From Alcanivorax sp. (GTDB lineage Bacteria > Pseudomonadota > Gammaproteobacteria > Pseudomonadales > Alcanivoracaceae), in assembly GCF_002726155.1 (NCBI RefSeq), contig NZ_PBSH01000004.1:1-64000 (forward strand): a stretch of DNA of 64,000 nt, read 5' to 3'. Under the pieces are notes generated by a model, which saw only the letters and a list, made by a program, of their open reading frames with translations, searched no databases and was not told the DNA's origin. Below are positions 61,532-64,000 of this stretch, piece by piece. The translations under genes were made by a program, and so were the position numbers. Positions within the stretch are counted from its first letter, which is position 1. Every line of letters begins with the position of its first letter.

Positions 61532-62048
61532 GGTCATCTCCTTTTACGTGTTACTGGTTGGTTTGTTGGCCAAAGCAGTGTCGGCACACCTTGTGCCGAT
61601 AGCGCCATAATGAGTGGCTGCACAAGGTGCCGGATCAAATCGAGCCGACATTCTACTCAAAACCGAAACAGTTTGCCTGCCCCCTCTTTCAGATTTGGCC
61701 GGTATTTGGGCATCACTTTGGTCAACACCTTGTACCGCCTCACTCTACTGGCGGACATCACGAGCTATCTCATTGAAAATGAAGAGGTATTCTATCAGGG
61801 TAGAATTATTGAGCGCAGTGTAGTGCCTGTGTCTTGCCCGGACAATGCAAGGCATCTCAAACTGCCCGACGGACCGGCCAATGCCGTCAGATAGCACTGG
61901 CTGCATAACGACACACCGTCTAGACTGGCTCCATTCAAAACAACGACTTACCGCAGGAGCGGCACTCGAGCCATGAATCACCTGCTCCAGCGCTCATCCA
62001 AAGGGCGCAATGAGCGGCACTCCAGCGACCGAGCAATGGGCAAACGTA
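61532..62048. other. ppsA/ppsR divergent regulatory region with hairpin
   Basis: A 517-base gap. TCGGCACA (61581-61588) and TGTGCCGA (61592-61599) form a perfect 8-bp palindrome about 50 bases upstream of ppsA. A second partial copy, CACAAGGTGCCGG, occurs 20 bases further. It could be a leader hairpin or an operator. No promoters were assigned with confidence and no gene is supported. Confidence 0.45.
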
Positions 62049-62867
62049 ATGAAACGAAGCGCTTTTTACCTTTCAGACGGCACCGGGATTACCGCAGAGA
62101 CTCTTGGTCACAGCATGCTGAGCCAGTTTGGGGATATCGAATTTGTGCAAATCACCCTGCCCTTCGTTCAATCCGATGAGCAGACCCGCGAAGCCGTTGC
62201 CCGCATCAATAAAGCAGCAGCAGAAGATGGCGCCAAACCTGTCGTCTTCTCAACGCTGGTCAACACCGATCACCGCGCTATTCTGCACAGCTGTGATGCC
62301 CTGATCCTCGACCTGTTCGGCGCCTTTCTTCGCCCACTGGAAGACGAGCTCGGCGTGCGCTCCAATCACAAGATTAACCAAAGTCACGCCATCCGCGACG
62401 CCGAGTCCTACCGCATTCGTATCAATGCGGTGCATTTTGCCCTGGATAACGATGACGGCGCCCGAACTCGACACTATGATCAAGCCGACATCATTTTGAT
62501 TGGCGTCTCCCGCTCCGGCAAAACGCCCACCTGCCTCTATCTGGCGCTGCAGTTCGGGCTATTCACCGCCAACTACCCGCTCACCGAAGACGATTTCGAC
62601 GACCTGCGTCTACCCAAAGCTTTGGTCGAACACAAACACAAACTCTTCGGCCTCACCATCGACGCCGACCGCCTCAGCGCCATTCGCAGTGAGCGCAAAG
62701 CCGGCAGCAAATACGCCTCCCCTCGACAATGCGACATGGAATTACGGGCCCTTGAAGCCATGTACAACAAACACAATATTCCGTATTTGGATGCGACAGA
62801 GCTGTCTATTGAGGAGATCAGTACGCGAGTTCTGGCCATGAAGGGGTTGCAGCGGCGGTTACAGTAG
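62049..62867 (+). CDS. ppsR: PEP synthase regulatory protein (bifunctional Pi-dependent kinase/phosphorylase)
   Basis: A 272-residue DUF299 protein that switches PpsA off and on by ADP-dependent phosphorylation and Pi-dependent dephosphorylation of its active site. It starts with the family signature MKRSAFYLSDGTGITAETLG, given as MKRSAFYLSDGTGITAE. A P-loop GVSRSGKTPT lies around residue 153 and SPRQCDMELRALEAMY near the end. The ATG at 62049 is chosen for the signature; the ribosome site is weak. Divergent from ppsA, the normal arrangement. Confidence 0.92.
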   Translation: MKRSAFYLSDGTGITAETLGHSMLSQFGDIEFVQITLPFVQSDEQTREAVARINKAAAEDGAKPVVFSTLVNTDHRAILHSCDALILDLFGAFLRPLEDELGVRSNHKINQSHAIRDAESYRIRINAVHFALDNDDGARTRHYDQADIILIGVSRSGKTPTCLYLALQFGLFTANYPLTEDDFDDLRLPKALVEHKHKLFGLTIDADRLSAIRSERKAGSKYASPRQCDMELRALEAMYNKHNIPYLDATELSIEEISTRVLAMKGLQRRLQ

Positions 62868-63154
62868 CGACCAGCATATAAGTTTGTGCCTGAATAAAGC
62901 CATAGTTAATCTGACCTAAAGGCTTTAATGTTATGTAGTCAACAAAAATCAAGAAGCCAAGCTGGCAGGAAAACAGGTAAATTGAAGCGCCCTTTCACCA
63001 CAATATAACGTAGCACATAGAAAAGGCAGCATTGATGTCTTTCAGGGAAAATACCACGACTCCGACGTGAGCTATGGATGAGGGGAGCGCTAAGCACTGC
63101 CCCCAAAAGCTCAAATTGCCAATCAAGCCAGCAGGCTTTTAGTTTTCTTTGGCT

Positions 63155-64000
63155 CTAACAGAAGCGCGAGCTTCCCCAGCAGTTCCTCAAGGGCGCCTCC
63201 AAGCCCACAATATTTCCGTTCCTCGCATTTGCATTGCCTGCGATATTACTAACAAAAGCCGTTGTTCTATCACTAATATCAAGTGTAAATGCATCAGGGG
63301 CATACATTGCCCAGCCTACGGGGACAGCGTTTGAATAGCCAGGGTACCGTACATCTTCTTTCTGAAAGGACAAACCAAAAAGTGAAGAAGACACGTCAAG
63401 CTGATGAACATTAGATAAATTATAAGGCAGTTGATAAGTATTGTTATCCAAAGATGCAACAGAAGTATTCAAGCCAGCGGCAAGCTGGTTAATGATCTTT
63501 TGCTCCATCTGACCTTGAATTAACCCTTTGATCAGATTAATTAGCCCAGACGGTAGGCCACTCGAGCGTTCAATCGATAAGGAGTCCACAATTGCTGCCA
63601 CGGCACCTTCAACGCCACCATGAGTATTACGACCAAGATTCAAATTGGAAATTAATGCCTGACTCCTTCTGTTCCCAAGCACGGATACCGGCGAATTTCT
63701 TGTCACTCCATCGAAACTAACTGTGAGATTGCGAAACTCCTCACATATAAAAAGCACGCACGCCTCATCATTATCAAGTCCTAAAGACCTATCAGGCTCA
63801 TTAAGGCCAAAAACGTTAACGCCTGACCCTCCTAAGCTACCAGGACATGGACCCGTTAAAGGCCCACAGGTAACAGCCACATCCTGAGGGTTTCTTCCCC
63901 GCCCCTGTTCCTGTAGGTCAAGTTGAGCATTACCGCTCATAAAACCACTAAAAACATTCAGTGACCCAAAAGACATCGGCCCAGAAACCTGCTCCCCCCC
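63155..64000 (-). CDS. Unknown protein, 3' part only (start outside window)
   Basis: The minus-strand frame is open from the right edge (64000) to a stop at 63155, about 281 codons. A Met at 63976 exists but the frame continues upstream without a ribosome site, so the gene probably starts outside the window. The protein is Gly/Asn/Ser-rich with cysteine pairs (VTCGPLTGPC, CVLFICEE). It has a central Gly/Leu/Ile segment (about 118-147 from the Met) and ends NCWGSSRFC. The look is that of an exported or surface protein, but no family was recognised. Base composition is AT-richer than neighbouring genes. Confidence 0.6.
   Translation of the reverse strand, partial: GGEQVSGPMSFGSLNVFSGFMSGNAQLDLQEQGRGRNPQDVAVTCGPLTGPCPGSLGGSGVNVFGLNEPDRSLGLDNDEACVLFICEEFRNLTVSFDGVTRNSPVSVLGNRRSQALISNLNLGRNTHGGVEGAVAAIVDSLSIERSSGLPSGLINLIKGLIQGQMEQKIINQLAAGLNTSVASLDNNTYQLPYNLSNVHQLDVSSSLFGLSFQKEDVRYPGYSNAVPVGWAMYAPDAFTLDISDRTTAFVSNIAGNANARNGNIVGLEAPLRNCWGSSRFC

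Noticed and set aside
59309..61894. Long open frames on the plus strand opposite ppsA (443 and 359 codons)
   Set aside because: They are antisense to a clearly conserved enzyme, lack ribosome sites and recognisable motifs, and arise from codon bias.
1..64000. tRNA, rRNA and CRISPR array
   Set aside because: No cloverleaf-like 3' CCA segments, rRNA signatures or regularly spaced repeats were noticed on reading; a tRNAscan or CRISPR search was not possible.

Overview
The window looks like chromosomal DNA of a lipid- and hydrocarbon-oriented marine gammaproteobacterium. Alcanivorax or a close relative is my best guess, from gene content and codon style only. Supporting points are the yciO-rnm / trpS-scpA-scpB-rluB neighbourhood, a cytochrome P450, a PHA-synthase-like enzyme, several acyltransferases, thioesterases and a patatin, and a ppsA/ppsR pair. 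No rRNA, tRNA or CRISPR array was seen.

Layout. 1-1.4 kb is an accessory edge: the tail of an IS3-type transposase, an orphan MazE-like antitoxin and two AT-rich unknown genes. 1.6-7.7 kb is a complete czcI-C-B-A heavy-metal efflux operon closed by a strong hairpin. 7.8-11.3 kb holds a DcaP-like porin and a VWA/MoxR pair. 11.5-19.2 kb is the conserved housekeeping block (rsmE, rluB, scpB, scpA, trpS, a TsaC/YciO protein, RNase AM, yciB, yciI). 19.3-25.9 kb has envelope and conserved unknown genes (SH3/coiled-coil protein, outer-membrane protein, YihG-like acyltransferase, DUF349, DUF4442, DUF924). 26-33.3 kb has tesA divergent from a YbbA/YbbP exporter, a Bcr-type MFS pump and a CPA1 antiporter.

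33.4-40.6 kb is the most interesting block. A FGGY kinase, a GlpD-like flavoprotein, an alkyl-DHAP-synthase-like flavoprotein and a nearby acyltransferase lie together on the minus strand, followed by a secreted unknown protein and a three-cysteine MerR regulator. The enzymes would fit a pathway for making or breaking ether (alkyl-)glycerolipids. 40.7-43.5 kb carries an OmpA lipoprotein and an ada-alkA alkylation-repair operon. 43.5-49 kb is a second lipid-flavoured group: MFS pump, patatin, a diiron protein with two EX28DEX2H motifs, two hotdog thioesterases and a PhaC-like enzyme. 49-52.9 kb has two paralogous secreted helical proteins, a 263-bp MITE-like element, DUF805, DUF1232 and an orphan ParA. 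53.2-64 kb has a P450 gene broken by one in-frame TAG, glutathione reductase, a glutamate-synthase-like protein, a lytic transglycosylase, a Rieske protein, divergent ppsA/ppsR, and the 3' part of an unknown gene running off the right edge.

Several start codons were moved from the longest ORF to the codon served by a visible Shine-Dalgarno sequence; each case is noted. Family assignments come from motif recognition by eye; no database search was run.
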